Part shown: one piece after another, positions 20,611-29,239 of the stretch
Layout: each line of letters begins with the position of its first letter
Position numbering within the stretch: the stretch's first letter is position 1
Assembly (NCBI GenBank): GCA_015068905.1
Contig: SVJQ01000004.1
Coordinates: forward strand, 1 to 64,000
DNA: 64,000 nt
Source: Oscillospiraceae bacterium
GTDB lineage: Bacteria; Bacillota; Clostridia; UBA1381; UBA9506
Direction: 5' to 3'
Position numbers and translations under genes: made by a program
Notes under the pieces: model-generated
Seen by the model: only the letters and a program-made list of their open reading frames with translations
What the model was told of the DNA's origin: nothing
Database searches by the model: none

Positions 20611-20910
20611 ATGCCTGACAGAAATAAATTGGTGGTTAAAATCGGCGGTGGTGAATACACCCTGTCATCTTCTGAATCCAGAGAATATATGCTGAGTGTT
20701 GCAGATTTGGTTGATAAAAAAATGCAACAGGTGAAGTGCGCTGACCCCACTCTTGGCACCGCTAATGTTGCCGTGCTGACTGCTGTAAATTTAGCAGACG
20801 ATTTAATTCGTATGAAGAAAAATGAGCAGGCACTGTCAAAGAACATTTTAACATATACAGAAAAAATCAGAGCCTTAGAATCTGAAATTGAAAGATTAAA
20901 AAGAAGATAA
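20611..20910 (+). CDS. zapA: Cell division protein ZapA-like
   Basis: 99 aa; NKLVVKIGGGEYTLSSSESREYMLSVADLVDKKM, AVLTAVNLADDLIRMK. Confidence 0.88.
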   Translation: MPDRNKLVVKIGGGEYTLSSSESREYMLSVADLVDKKMQQVKCADPTLGTANVAVLTAVNLADDLIRMKKNEQALSKNILTYTEKIRALESEIERLKRR

Positions 20911-20918
20911 AATTTAAA

Positions 20919-20954
20919 ACACCTACTGTGCCTTTAACAGTAGTGTGTTTTTTC
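20919..20954 (+). terminator. Rho-independent terminator
   Basis: ACACCTACTGT-GCCTTTA-ACAGTAGTGTGTTTTTT. Confidence 0.7.
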
Positions 20955-21093
20955 TTTTTAACAATCAAACGGTTGTATTTTCGCTATTTATTTAAAATTT
21001 AATCAATTTGTTAAAATTTTTTAATGAGTGTATAGTATGATATAAATAAGAATCTTGTGCAAGCACAAACCCCTTTTAAAAGGAGGAATTTTT

Positions 21094-22014
21094 ATGTTAA
21101 AAAAATTGCTTTACATAACACTGTGTGTCGTATTGCTTCTTACCGGCTGTAGCCTTTCAGGCACCGGTTCTGTGAAAGGTGAGCAAAAAACTGCGATGGT
21201 TTATTATGCCAACGCCGAAGGGACAGACCTTGTCTCTGCTGAAATTGATGTTCGGGACAAAACAGAAAAAGAGTTGCCCCGTTATGTGATTGAAACACTG
21301 CTTGAGGGTCCCTCTTCTGCTGATATGTCACGTTCTGTCCGTGCGGGCACTAAGCTTTTGTCGCTGATAACGGAGAAAAGCCTTGCAAGGGTTGACCTTT
21401 CAAAGGAATTTTATCACGAAGAAAGCGTTCTGGATGTATTATCCATTGCTGCCATCGTCAAATCCCTTTGCTCCGTTAACAGCATTGATCAGGTGCTTGT
21501 GACGATTGAAGGGCAACCCCTGATCTCGCCTGATGGCACTGCACAAGGCATTTTAAAGGAATCGGATGTTGTCTTTGTAGCGGATACCTTAACAGAAGAT
21601 GAAGCCAACATCACTCTTTACTTCTCTGATGCCAATGCAGAATGTCTGGTATCTGAAATCCGTCGCGTCAAGCTGCGTCGCGGTGACTCTTTAGAGCAGC
21701 TTGTAATGCAGGAGCTGATCCGGGGTCCTGAGCTTCCGGAAAACGGCAATACGGTTCCTACCGAAACAAAAATCCGCTCCATTGAAACAAAAGATAAGGT
21801 TTGCTTTGTGAACCTTTCTTCTGAATTCGTAACCAAAAATCCGTCCGGCATCTCAGGCGAGCGAATGACGGTTTACTCCATTGTCAACTCCTTAACTGAG
21901 CTTTCCGGCATTGATAAAGTGCAGTTTTTGATTGAAGGCGAAAAAAAGGATGTATACCTGCATATGACCTTTAATGAACCCATTGAACGGGACGTCAGCA
22001 TGATACAGAAATAA
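21094..22014 (+). CDS. GerMN domain lipoprotein (two GerMN domains, GerM-like)
   Basis: Lipobox LLTGCS; two copies of the pattern LV..LL.GP.......VP.GT.......V.VNLS.EF. Confidence 0.88.
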   Translation: MLKKLLYITLCVVLLLTGCSLSGTGSVKGEQKTAMVYYANAEGTDLVSAEIDVRDKTEKELPRYVIETLLEGPSSADMSRSVRAGTKLLSLITEKSLARVDLSKEFYHEESVLDVLSIAAIVKSLCSVNSIDQVLVTIEGQPLISPDGTAQGILKESDVVFVADTLTEDEANITLYFSDANAECLVSEIRRVKLRRGDSLEQLVMQELIRGPELPENGNTVPTETKIRSIETKDKVCFVNLSSEFVTKNPSGISGERMTVYSIVNSLTELSGIDKVQFLIEGEKKDVYLHMTFNEPIERDVSMIQK

Positions 22015-22059
22015 CCCCGAAACATTTTTAAACGGTTACTTTAGAAAGGTCGCAAAAAT

Positions 22060-23223
22060 ATGACATTATCTCACGTTGAAAAAAATCTATATTACAGATG
22101 CTATGCCGCTATAGACCTCAGCGCCATCACTCACAACGTAAGCCGGCTGAAGACCTGTATGGGCGAAGGCATTATGGCAATGGCAGTTGTCAAAGCCGAT
22201 GCCTACGGTCACGGCAGCATCACTGTAAGTAAACATATTGAAAAGGATGTAGATTACTTTGCTGTTGCAAGCCTTGATGAGGCCATTGTACTGCGTGAGG
22301 GAGGAATCAGCAAACCGATTCTGATTCTTTCTTATACAAGCCCCCTGCTGTTTGATGAGCTGATTGACAACGATATAACTGCCACAATCTATAACGTGGA
22401 TGAAGCAAAACAGCTGTCTGAGGCTGCTATTGCCAAAGGCAAAAAGGCAAAGGTTCACATCGCCATTGATACCGGTATGGGGCGAATCGGCTTTACACCG
22501 GATGCCGAAAGCGCTGACTGCGTGAAAGAGATTTCGCAGCTTGCCGGCATCACCTTAGAAGGGCTTTTCAGCCATTATGCCTGCGCTGATTGCCTTGATA
22601 AAACGGATGCACAGGAACAAACCCGCCTGTTTGATGCCTTTATTGCTATGCTTGAAGAGCGCGGTGTCAACATCCCCATCAAGCACATCTGCAACAGTGC
22701 CGGCACCATTGACTTTACAAAGCAGTATAATATGTGTCGTCTGGGCATCGCCCTGTACGGTCTTGAGCCCTCTAATGAGGTGGACATACACAAGCTTGGT
22801 CTCACCCCTGCTATGGAGGTTGTCAGCCACGTTGTACATATCAAAGATGTTCCAAAGGGCTTTAAAATTGGCTACGGCCACATTTATGAAACCCCGGTAC
22901 CTCGGAAAATTGCCACCGTCAGCATTGGCTACGCAGACGGCTTTAACCGCTGTCTCACCGGCGTGGGTTATGTGCTGATCAACGGCAAAAAGGCTCCCAT
23001 TGTTGGCAAGGTTTGCATGGATCAGATTATGGTAGATGTGACGGATATTGAAGACGTTTCCATCGGTATGCATGCCATCATCCTTGGCGAAAACCAGGAC
23101 GCACATATAACCGCCGAAGAATTTGGTGCTATGTGCCACAGCTTCAACTACGAAGTTGTCTGCACCTTTATGCCGAGAGTGAAAAGAGTATATTATGAAA
23201 ACGGAAAGATTATGAATCCATAA
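22060..23223 (+). CDS. alr: Alanine racemase
   Basis: 387 aa; AVVKADAYGHGSITVSK, HIAIDTGMGRIGF, GYADGFNR, VGKVCMDQIMVDVT. Confidence 0.98.
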   Translation: MTLSHVEKNLYYRCYAAIDLSAITHNVSRLKTCMGEGIMAMAVVKADAYGHGSITVSKHIEKDVDYFAVASLDEAIVLREGGISKPILILSYTSPLLFDELIDNDITATIYNVDEAKQLSEAAIAKGKKAKVHIAIDTGMGRIGFTPDAESADCVKEISQLAGITLEGLFSHYACADCLDKTDAQEQTRLFDAFIAMLEERGVNIPIKHICNSAGTIDFTKQYNMCRLGIALYGLEPSNEVDIHKLGLTPAMEVVSHVVHIKDVPKGFKIGYGHIYETPVPRKIATVSIGYADGFNRCLTGVGYVLINGKKAPIVGKVCMDQIMVDVTDIEDVSIGMHAIILGENQDAHITAEEFGAMCHSFNYEVVCTFMPRVKRVYYENGKIMNP

Positions 23224-23225
23224 AT

Positions 23226-23253
23226 TAAAAAGCCGCCATATGGCGGCTTTTTA
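23226..23253. terminator. Rho-independent terminator (convergent genes)
   Basis: AAAAAGCCGCCATATGGCGGCTTTTTA. Confidence 0.88.
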
Positions 23254-23262
23254 ATATGCACA

Positions 23263-24132
23263 TTAGTTACAGCAACCCTGTCGCAAATCTGATACAGTTT
23301 CAAATTTACAGTCATCCTTTTCCGGCGGGAAGAACTCGTCAAAGGGGAACTCAATTTGTTCAAACAAATCGCAGGGGCTGTCTTCGCTGGATGCTACGCA
23401 CTCCTTCTGAGGCACGCAGAAATCGTAAGCGGGAATTAAAAGCTGTACGCTTCTTTCAATCTTAACAATGGAGAAAAGACCGATGGAAACAAACACACGC
23501 TTTTTGTCGCCGCCCAGCACCAACGAATCATCAAATACGTTGCAAACACACTGAGGGATTCTTGAAAAATCGAGATCCTCACAACAGCAACAAAGCTTAT
23601 CGTTTGCATCCACCACCTTAGCAGCTAAGCACAGTGGGTCAACCACCTCAACAACAGCTTTCGGCATATTGGTTTTCTGCCATAGCTGTTCATCAAAGCT
23701 GTCATAGCTGTAGCGGGATTCAAAGACCTTGGCAGAGCCTTCAGAGCCGAACAGAATCACCTTTTTATCAAAGCTGGCAAGACCCTCTACCTTGCAGGGC
23801 TTACCTACACCGGTAAAGGCATCTAAGGTAATTTTAAAGAAGAACTTTAAATCTACCGTAAAATAGCCACGATTAAAAGGCACCGGCTCAACATCAGAAA
23901 ATACCCAGATGATTTCTGACTTTCTGCATTTTACATTAACAGCTCTGTCAATTATTTCCTGAGCCGCCGCAGTAAAATACACACGGGCATCTTCAATGCA
24001 GTCTTTATCTTTGCAGGAATCATAAATTTTATCGGTATGTATGCAGACTGCGTCCTTGGGTTCGTTGCAGCCACCACCATAGGGGTTACGCATTTTGTCA
24101 TTCATAAAAATTCCATACCTTTCTGCCCACAC
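23263..24132 (-). CDS. Cysteine-rich conserved hypothetical protein, possibly spore-associated
   Basis: 289 aa (alternative start 24105, MNDKMRNPYGGGCNEP); about 19 Cys including a CCCC run and C-terminal GCCN; next to SipL-like gene. Confidence 0.7.
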   Translation of the reverse strand: MWAERYGIFMNDKMRNPYGGGCNEPKDAVCIHTDKIYDSCKDKDCIEDARVYFTAAAQEIIDRAVNVKCRKSEIIWVFSDVEPVPFNRGYFTVDLKFFFKITLDAFTGVGKPCKVEGLASFDKKVILFGSEGSAKVFESRYSYDSFDEQLWQKTNMPKAVVEVVDPLCLAAKVVDANDKLCCCCEDLDFSRIPQCVCNVFDDSLVLGGDKKRVFVSIGLFSIVKIERSVQLLIPAYDFCVPQKECVASSEDSPCDLFEQIEFPFDEFFPPEKDDCKFETVSDLRQGCCN

Positions 24133-24244
24133 ATTCTATCGTATCTACGCCTTATTTATGGGCTGATAAGGCGCAGTATCAGGAATACATAATTCCCTCT
24201 CTATACCATATCATATGCGGATACATCATAAAATGCCACAGGCG

Positions 24245-25834
24245 TTATCCCCGTGGGATTAAAATTTTCTGTCCTGCCAGAATCTGCGTGCTGTCCATTT
24301 GATTCAGCTTCATAACCTTATGTTGATCTGTGCGATAATGCTTTGCAATATCCCATAAGGTATCACCGTGCTGAGCAAAATAAATCACCAGACCGCGTCT
24401 TGCTTCATTTTCTACCTCTTCCTCCGTCAGCTCACAGCCGGTAATGTGCTCCACTGCCTGACGTCGAACGGCACGGGTGTAAAACTCCAGCACACAACGC
24501 AACTCAATTTCAGAGGCCGCATTTAATGAAAAGCTGATGTTCTGATCCGTCACGCCACATTCGAAAAAGGCTGTTCCGTCAGCGCCGTCGGCAGGCACAA
24601 TATGTTCAAAATCATATTCACCCTCTAGACTGTACATAGCCTCATCCCCCTCAGCACTGGCATACAAAACAAAAACACTGAGTTTGCCACGGATAATCAG
24701 CTTTTCATCTGCCACCAAAAGCTCTGAAACCTTAGGGCGACATTCTAAGCTGTAAACAGAACCGGCGGCAGGCAGACCTGCCGGAACTGAAAGAATCTCC
24801 TTTAAATTCAAATGACTGATTCCCTCACACAATAGCTCGTCAAGCTCTACTGTATCGCGGGCAATCTCTGCGCGACCTGACAGGCTGTAACAATCGTCAA
24901 TGTACTGCACATCCTGTATTTTTGACGCCACAACATCCGCTCGCAGAACCACATCTAACGAAATCACTCTCGGATCGCCGTTTGCGTCATCCTTGAGCAT
25001 ATAATACACATCTTTAACGGCATAAGATACGTTGCACATACAAGTATCATCCAGACCGGGGATTTCGAGCATTTCGCCAAAGGGCACTTCGTGTTCAGCA
25101 ATATGAATGCCCTCATCCGGGTCAAGGCACTGATACAGGGTGCGAACCACCAGAGTGCCCTTTGCAATCATCTTACCGGACATAATTTTGCACTCACCGC
25201 GAAGAGCTTTGACGCTCAGCTTGATAATTTCATCCACATCCGGCTTGGCCCCGGGGATTTCAAGGGTTTCTGTTACTGTCAGCTCTTTTGAAGTATCGGC
25301 AGTCACCCGATAAACAGACAGAGGCTTTGTGCGCACCTGCAATGGGCAGTCAGGCTCAACACCGGCAAGAAGTGCAAGCTCCCGCTGTCTGTACCCACGG
25401 GCAGTCACAGTAACTAAAACCTTCATATTCAGTTTGCGGGAATTGATGAGAGAAAATTCCACCTGCTCGGCCTGAGCCTTGACATTGATTTCTACGTTCT
25501 CTGTCAGGCCAAGATCAATCACATCTTTAAACTCAAATTTAGCATCAATGCTTTTAGGTCCCTCTGTTGTGCCTTCCGGGATATATAAAATTTTTACCGA
25601 TGCCAGTCCTGAAAAGCTCAGCTTGCCGTCTGCAAACTCCCGGTTTGTCACAATGGCAACTGCTTCTGTCTGCAAAATGTTTTTGATATCCGGCTTAATA
25701 TCAGGCACAATCACATCGCCCTCTGCAAGCAGGCTCATTGTCTGATTGGTTATCATCTTGCTTGCATATAAATCTTCTTTTTGAAAATGAATCTGCATCA
25801 TCTGCTCCTCCTTCAATATATTCCTCTGTTCCAA
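24245..25834 (-). CDS. SPOCS (DUF3794) repeats plus C-terminal LysM; SipL-like spore morphogenesis protein
   Basis: 529 aa; MLIPDIKPDIKNIL-type SPOCS repeats (VIVPDIKPDIKNILQTEAV, IPGAKPDVDEIIKLSV); C-terminal LysM IYFAQHGDTLWDIAKHYRTDQHKVMKLNQMDSTQILAGQKILIP. Confidence 0.88.
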   Translation of the reverse strand: MEQRNILKEEQMMQIHFQKEDLYASKMITNQTMSLLAEGDVIVPDIKPDIKNILQTEAVAIVTNREFADGKLSFSGLASVKILYIPEGTTEGPKSIDAKFEFKDVIDLGLTENVEINVKAQAEQVEFSLINSRKLNMKVLVTVTARGYRQRELALLAGVEPDCPLQVRTKPLSVYRVTADTSKELTVTETLEIPGAKPDVDEIIKLSVKALRGECKIMSGKMIAKGTLVVRTLYQCLDPDEGIHIAEHEVPFGEMLEIPGLDDTCMCNVSYAVKDVYYMLKDDANGDPRVISLDVVLRADVVASKIQDVQYIDDCYSLSGRAEIARDTVELDELLCEGISHLNLKEILSVPAGLPAAGSVYSLECRPKVSELLVADEKLIIRGKLSVFVLYASAEGDEAMYSLEGEYDFEHIVPADGADGTAFFECGVTDQNISFSLNAASEIELRCVLEFYTRAVRRQAVEHITGCELTEEEVENEARRGLVIYFAQHGDTLWDIAKHYRTDQHKVMKLNQMDSTQILAGQKILIPRG

Positions 25835-25929
25835 CCTATGCCTGCAGATGGCTGTTTATGCCGTTTTTCAGAATAAAAAAACTTTTTTTCGCCAAAATAG
25901 TAAGAGAATACTGTAACGGGAGTGTTTGC

Positions 25930-26424
25930 ATGGTCACAATTGCAATCGCAGAGAAAGAGGGCATAATTGCAGAGCTACTGCAAAATGCGCTAAAGGCAAA
26001 AGGGCAAAAAATATGCCGCAAAAATAGCGCCTCGGACTGCGACTATCTGCTATTGGCGCCTGACAGCCAAAAAAGCTGTGACGTTTTGCTTCTCCACCAC
26101 TACTGCCCGCCCCCCTGCGCTGACTACATTACCCTGCTGAATGCAGACGCAAAAATTACGCCGCCCACCGGCAAAAAATCTTTAGTGATTACCTACGGTT
26201 TAAATCCCCTTGCCACCGTTACCGCTTCCTCCGTCAGTACCGACGGTGAAAAAACCTCCTTTTTATGTTGCCTGCAGCGCTCTATTGTCACATTAAAGGG
26301 CAAGGTGATTGAGCCTCAGGAATTCCCGGTCACATTCCCGGGAAACTCGCAGGACCTCAGCTCTATGATGGGCTTTGTTTGTCTGGGTTTGGTTTTATCC
26401 TTTTCTCCTGACGAGTTCAGGTAA
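25930..26424 (+). CDS. Conserved hypothetical protein, possibly related to Mur-ligase C-terminal domain
   Basis: ATG at 25930 inside the tracked ORF; SLVITYGLNPLATVTASSVSTDG...CCLQRSIVTLKGKVIEPQEFPV. Confidence 0.6.
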   Translation: MVTIAIAEKEGIIAELLQNALKAKGQKICRKNSASDCDYLLLAPDSQKSCDVLLLHHYCPPPCADYITLLNADAKITPPTGKKSLVITYGLNPLATVTASSVSTDGEKTSFLCCLQRSIVTLKGKVIEPQEFPVTFPGNSQDLSSMMGFVCLGLVLSFSPDEFR

Positions 26425-26496
26425 CTATTATTTGGTTATTGCTCCTTTTTAACGAAAAAAGTTGTGAAAAAAATGTCAAATTCTTTAATTTGGCTA

Positions 26497-26525
26497 TTGA
26501 TTTTAATCACGACTTTTGATACAAT
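26497..26525 (+). promoter_or_regulatory. SigA-type promoter for fba
   Basis: TTGATT-N17-TACAAT. Confidence 0.7.
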
Positions 26526-26557
26526 AGATATGATAAAAATTTAAGGAGTTGAACCAA

Positions 26558-27493
26558 ATGGCATTAGTAACAAGTAAAGAAATGTTCCAGAAGGCATACG
26601 ACGGCGGCTATGCTATCGGTGCTTTTAACGTAAACAACATGGAAATCATTCAGGGTATCACTGAAGCTGCAAAAGAAGTCAGCGCTCCCCTGATTCTGCA
26701 GGTTTCCGCAGGCGCAAGAAAATATGCTAACCATACATATCTGGTAAAGCTGGTTGAAGCTGCCCTGATCGAAACTGACCTGCCCATCTGTCTGCACCTT
26801 GACCATGGTGACAGCTTTGAACTGTGTAAGTCTTGTATCGACGGTGGTTTTACCTCCGTTATGATTGACGGTTCTCACCATTCTTTCGAAGATAACATTG
26901 AACTGACCAAAAAGGTTGTTGAATACGCTCACGAACGTGGCGTTGTTGTTGAAGGTGAATTAGGCCGCTTAGCTGGTATCGAAGATGACGTTAACGTTTC
27001 TGAAGAAGACGCTTCTTACACCCGTCCTTCTGAAGTTGAAGAATTCGTTACCCGTACCGGTGTTGACTCTCTGGCTATCGCTATCGGCACAAGCCACGGT
27101 GCTTACAAATTCAAGCCCGGTCAGAAACCCCAGCTGCGTTTTGACATCTTAAAAGAAGTTGAAAAACGTCTGCCTAACTTCCCCATCGTTCTCCACGGTG
27201 CAAGCAGCGTTATCCCTGAATTTGTTGACATGATCAACGCTAACGGCGGTAACATGCCCGATGCTATCGGTATCCCCGAAGATATGCTGCGTGAAGCTGC
27301 AAAATCTGCAGTATGTAAGATTAATATTGACTCTGACCTGCGTCTGGCTATGACCGGTTCTATCCGTAAGTACATGGCTGAAAATCCTGCACACTTCGAC
27401 CCCAGACAGTACCTGTCTCCGGCTCGTGCAGCTATCAAAGAGTTGGTTAAGAACAAGCTGATCAACGTTTTAGGTTGCGACGGCAAGGCGTGA
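26558..27493 (+). CDS. fba: Class II fructose-bisphosphate aldolase
   Basis: AFNVNNMEIIQGI, CLHLDHGDSFELCKSCIDGGFTSVMIDGSHHSFEDNI, ALAIGTSHGAYKF-type motifs. Confidence 0.97.
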   Translation: MALVTSKEMFQKAYDGGYAIGAFNVNNMEIIQGITEAAKEVSAPLILQVSAGARKYANHTYLVKLVEAALIETDLPICLHLDHGDSFELCKSCIDGGFTSVMIDGSHHSFEDNIELTKKVVEYAHERGVVVEGELGRLAGIEDDVNVSEEDASYTRPSEVEEFVTRTGVDSLAIAIGTSHGAYKFKPGQKPQLRFDILKEVEKRLPNFPIVLHGASSVIPEFVDMINANGGNMPDAIGIPEDMLREAAKSAVCKINIDSDLRLAMTGSIRKYMAENPAHFDPRQYLSPARAAIKELVKNKLINVLGCDGKA

Positions 27494-27529
27494 GTCTAAT
27501 CCGTTAGATTGCATATACTATGCATTTTT

Positions 27530-27559
27530 GCGGGCGATTTCATATCGCCCGCTTTTTTT
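27530..27559 (+). terminator. Rho-independent terminator after fba
   Basis: GCGGGCGAT-TTCAT-ATCGCCCGCTTTTTTT. Confidence 0.92.
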
Positions 27560-27571
27560 GTAAAAGGGAAT

Positions 27572-27702
27572 GTAAAAAAGTTCAGAGCGTAAAAAGAAAC
27601 TAAAATTATTTGTTTTTGCTATAAATAAACCTCGCCTTCGGGTAACCAAAATTAAGGATAAACCTTGATTTTGCTCGGTTTATTCATTCTGACTTTTTTT
27701 AC
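27572..27702 (+). repeat. Inverted-repeat-bounded structured element (MITE-like or 5' leader RNA)
   Basis: GTAAAAAAGTTCAGA (27572-27586) pairs with TCTGACTTTTTTTAC (27688-27702); internal AATAAACC/GGTTTATT stem (27624-27631 / 27677-27684) enclosing CAAAATTAAGG-ATAAA-CCTTGATTTTG. Confidence 0.6.
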
Positions 27703-27730
27703 CTATTTCCACTAAAAAGGAGGCATTCAC

Positions 27731-29101
27731 TTGAACCAAAGAGAACAATTCGGCTCCCGTCTGGGTTTTATTTTAATCTCTGCCGGTTGCGCCATCGGTC
27801 TTGGCAACGTCTGGCGGTTCCCTCACATTGCGGGTGAATACGGCGGTGCTGCATTTATTTTAATTTATCTTTTATTTTTATTGATTTTCGGTATTCCCAT
27901 TATGACCATTGAGTTTGCTGTCGGTCGTGGTAGCGGCAAAAGCATTGCCAAGTCTTTCGAGGAGCTTGAGCCAAAGGGCACCAAGTGGCATTGGTTCAGT
28001 CCCATTGCCATTGCCGGCAACTATCTGCTCATGATGTTTTACACCGTCGTCACCGGCTGGATGTTTATTTACTTTATTAAAATGCTCACGGGTGACTTTG
28101 TGGGCAACACTGCCGCACAAATTTCTGCACAGTTTGACGCCATGACAGCAAACCCCTGGTTGCTCATGGGCTTTATGGCGCTTTCTGTCGTCATTGGTTT
28201 TGTCATTTGCTCCTTGGGCTTAAAGGGCGGTGTAGAAAAAATCACCAAGGTTATGATGCTGGCACTTCTTGCAATCATTGTTATTCTGGCAATCCGTGTT
28301 ATCATGCTCCCCGGTGCCGGGGAAGGTCTGCGCTACTATCTGATTCCCGATTTCGGTAAAATGGTGGAAAAAGGCATTGGTGAAGTGATTATGGCAGCTA
28401 TGGCGCAGGCATTTTTCACTCTTTCCATCGGTATGGGCTCTATGGCTGTGTTCGGCAGTTATATCAGCAAAAAACGCAGACTGATGGGCGAAAGCATCAC
28501 CATTGCTATTTTAGACACCTTTGTTGCCATTATGGCAGGTCTCATCGTCATCCCGGCTTGCTTTGCCTTTGATATTAAACCGGATGCCGGTCCAAGCCTG
28601 ATTTTTGAAACTCTGCCCAATGTGTTTAACGCTATGTCGGGCGGCAGACTTTGGGGTGCTTGCTTCTTCTTATTTATGATTTTTGCCGCTATGTCTACCC
28701 TGATTGCCGTGTTTGAAAACATTATTTCCTACAGCATGGATCGCTGGGGATGGAGCCGCAAAAAATCTTGCTTAATTAACTGCGGTCTGGTCATTCTGTT
28801 ATCTGTCCCCTGCGCTTTGGGCTTTAATGTTCTGTCAGGCTTTACTCCCATGGGCACAGGCACCACAATTTTGGATTTAGAGGACTTTATCGTCAGCAGT
28901 AACATTCTGCCCTTAGGTTCTTTGGTGTATGTTCTGTTTGCCACAAGCAAAAAATACGGTTGGGGCTGGAACAACTTTTTAGAGGAAGCCAATACGGGAA
29001 AAGGTCCGAAGTTCCCCTCCTGGCTTAAAGTGTATGTTAAATATGTTTTGCCTGTTATCATTATTTTACTATGGGCACAGAGCTACCTTCCAAAAAAATA
29101 A
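27731..29101 (+). CDS. Sodium-dependent transporter, neurotransmitter:sodium symporter (NSS/SNF) family
   Basis: 456 aa; GSRLGFILISAGCAIGLGNVWRFPHIAGEYGGAAFILIYLLFLLIFGIPIMTIEFAVGR. Confidence 0.96.
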   Translation: MNQREQFGSRLGFILISAGCAIGLGNVWRFPHIAGEYGGAAFILIYLLFLLIFGIPIMTIEFAVGRGSGKSIAKSFEELEPKGTKWHWFSPIAIAGNYLLMMFYTVVTGWMFIYFIKMLTGDFVGNTAAQISAQFDAMTANPWLLMGFMALSVVIGFVICSLGLKGGVEKITKVMMLALLAIIVILAIRVIMLPGAGEGLRYYLIPDFGKMVEKGIGEVIMAAMAQAFFTLSIGMGSMAVFGSYISKKRRLMGESITIAILDTFVAIMAGLIVIPACFAFDIKPDAGPSLIFETLPNVFNAMSGGRLWGACFFLFMIFAAMSTLIAVFENIISYSMDRWGWSRKKSCLINCGLVILLSVPCALGFNVLSGFTPMGTGTTILDLEDFIVSSNILPLGSLVYVLFATSKKYGWGWNNFLEEANTGKGPKFPSWLKVYVKYVLPVIIILLWAQSYLPKK

Positions 29102-29120
29102 ACCCTATGCCAATACTCTA

Positions 29121-29152
29121 TGCACCCCGAAACCGGGGTGCATATTTTTTTT
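29121..29152 (+). terminator. Rho-independent terminator
   Basis: TGCACCCCG-AAAC-CGGGGTGCATATTTTTTTT. Confidence 0.9.
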
Positions 29153-29161
29153 GTTTTTTCC

Positions 29162-29190
29162 TTGACAATGCCATGTTTTGCTGATATAAT
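29162..29190 (+). promoter_or_regulatory. Consensus SigA promoter of the AtuA/DUF4387 operon
   Basis: TTGACA (29162-29167)-N17-TATAAT (29185-29190). Confidence 0.88.
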
Positions 29191-29204
29191 AGTGTCAGAA
29201 TATA

Positions 29205-29220
29205 ACTTGTTATAACAAGT
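29205..29220. promoter_or_regulatory. Candidate GntR-family operator
   Basis: Perfect 16-bp palindrome ACTTGTTATAACAAGT just downstream of the -10 box, ahead of an operon ending in a GntR/UTRA regulator. Confidence 0.65.
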
Positions 29221-29239
29221 ATTAACAGGAGGCATAAAA

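Noticed and set aside
22555-23139. 194-aa minus-strand ORF opposite alr
   Set aside because: Antisense shadow ORF of alanine racemase.
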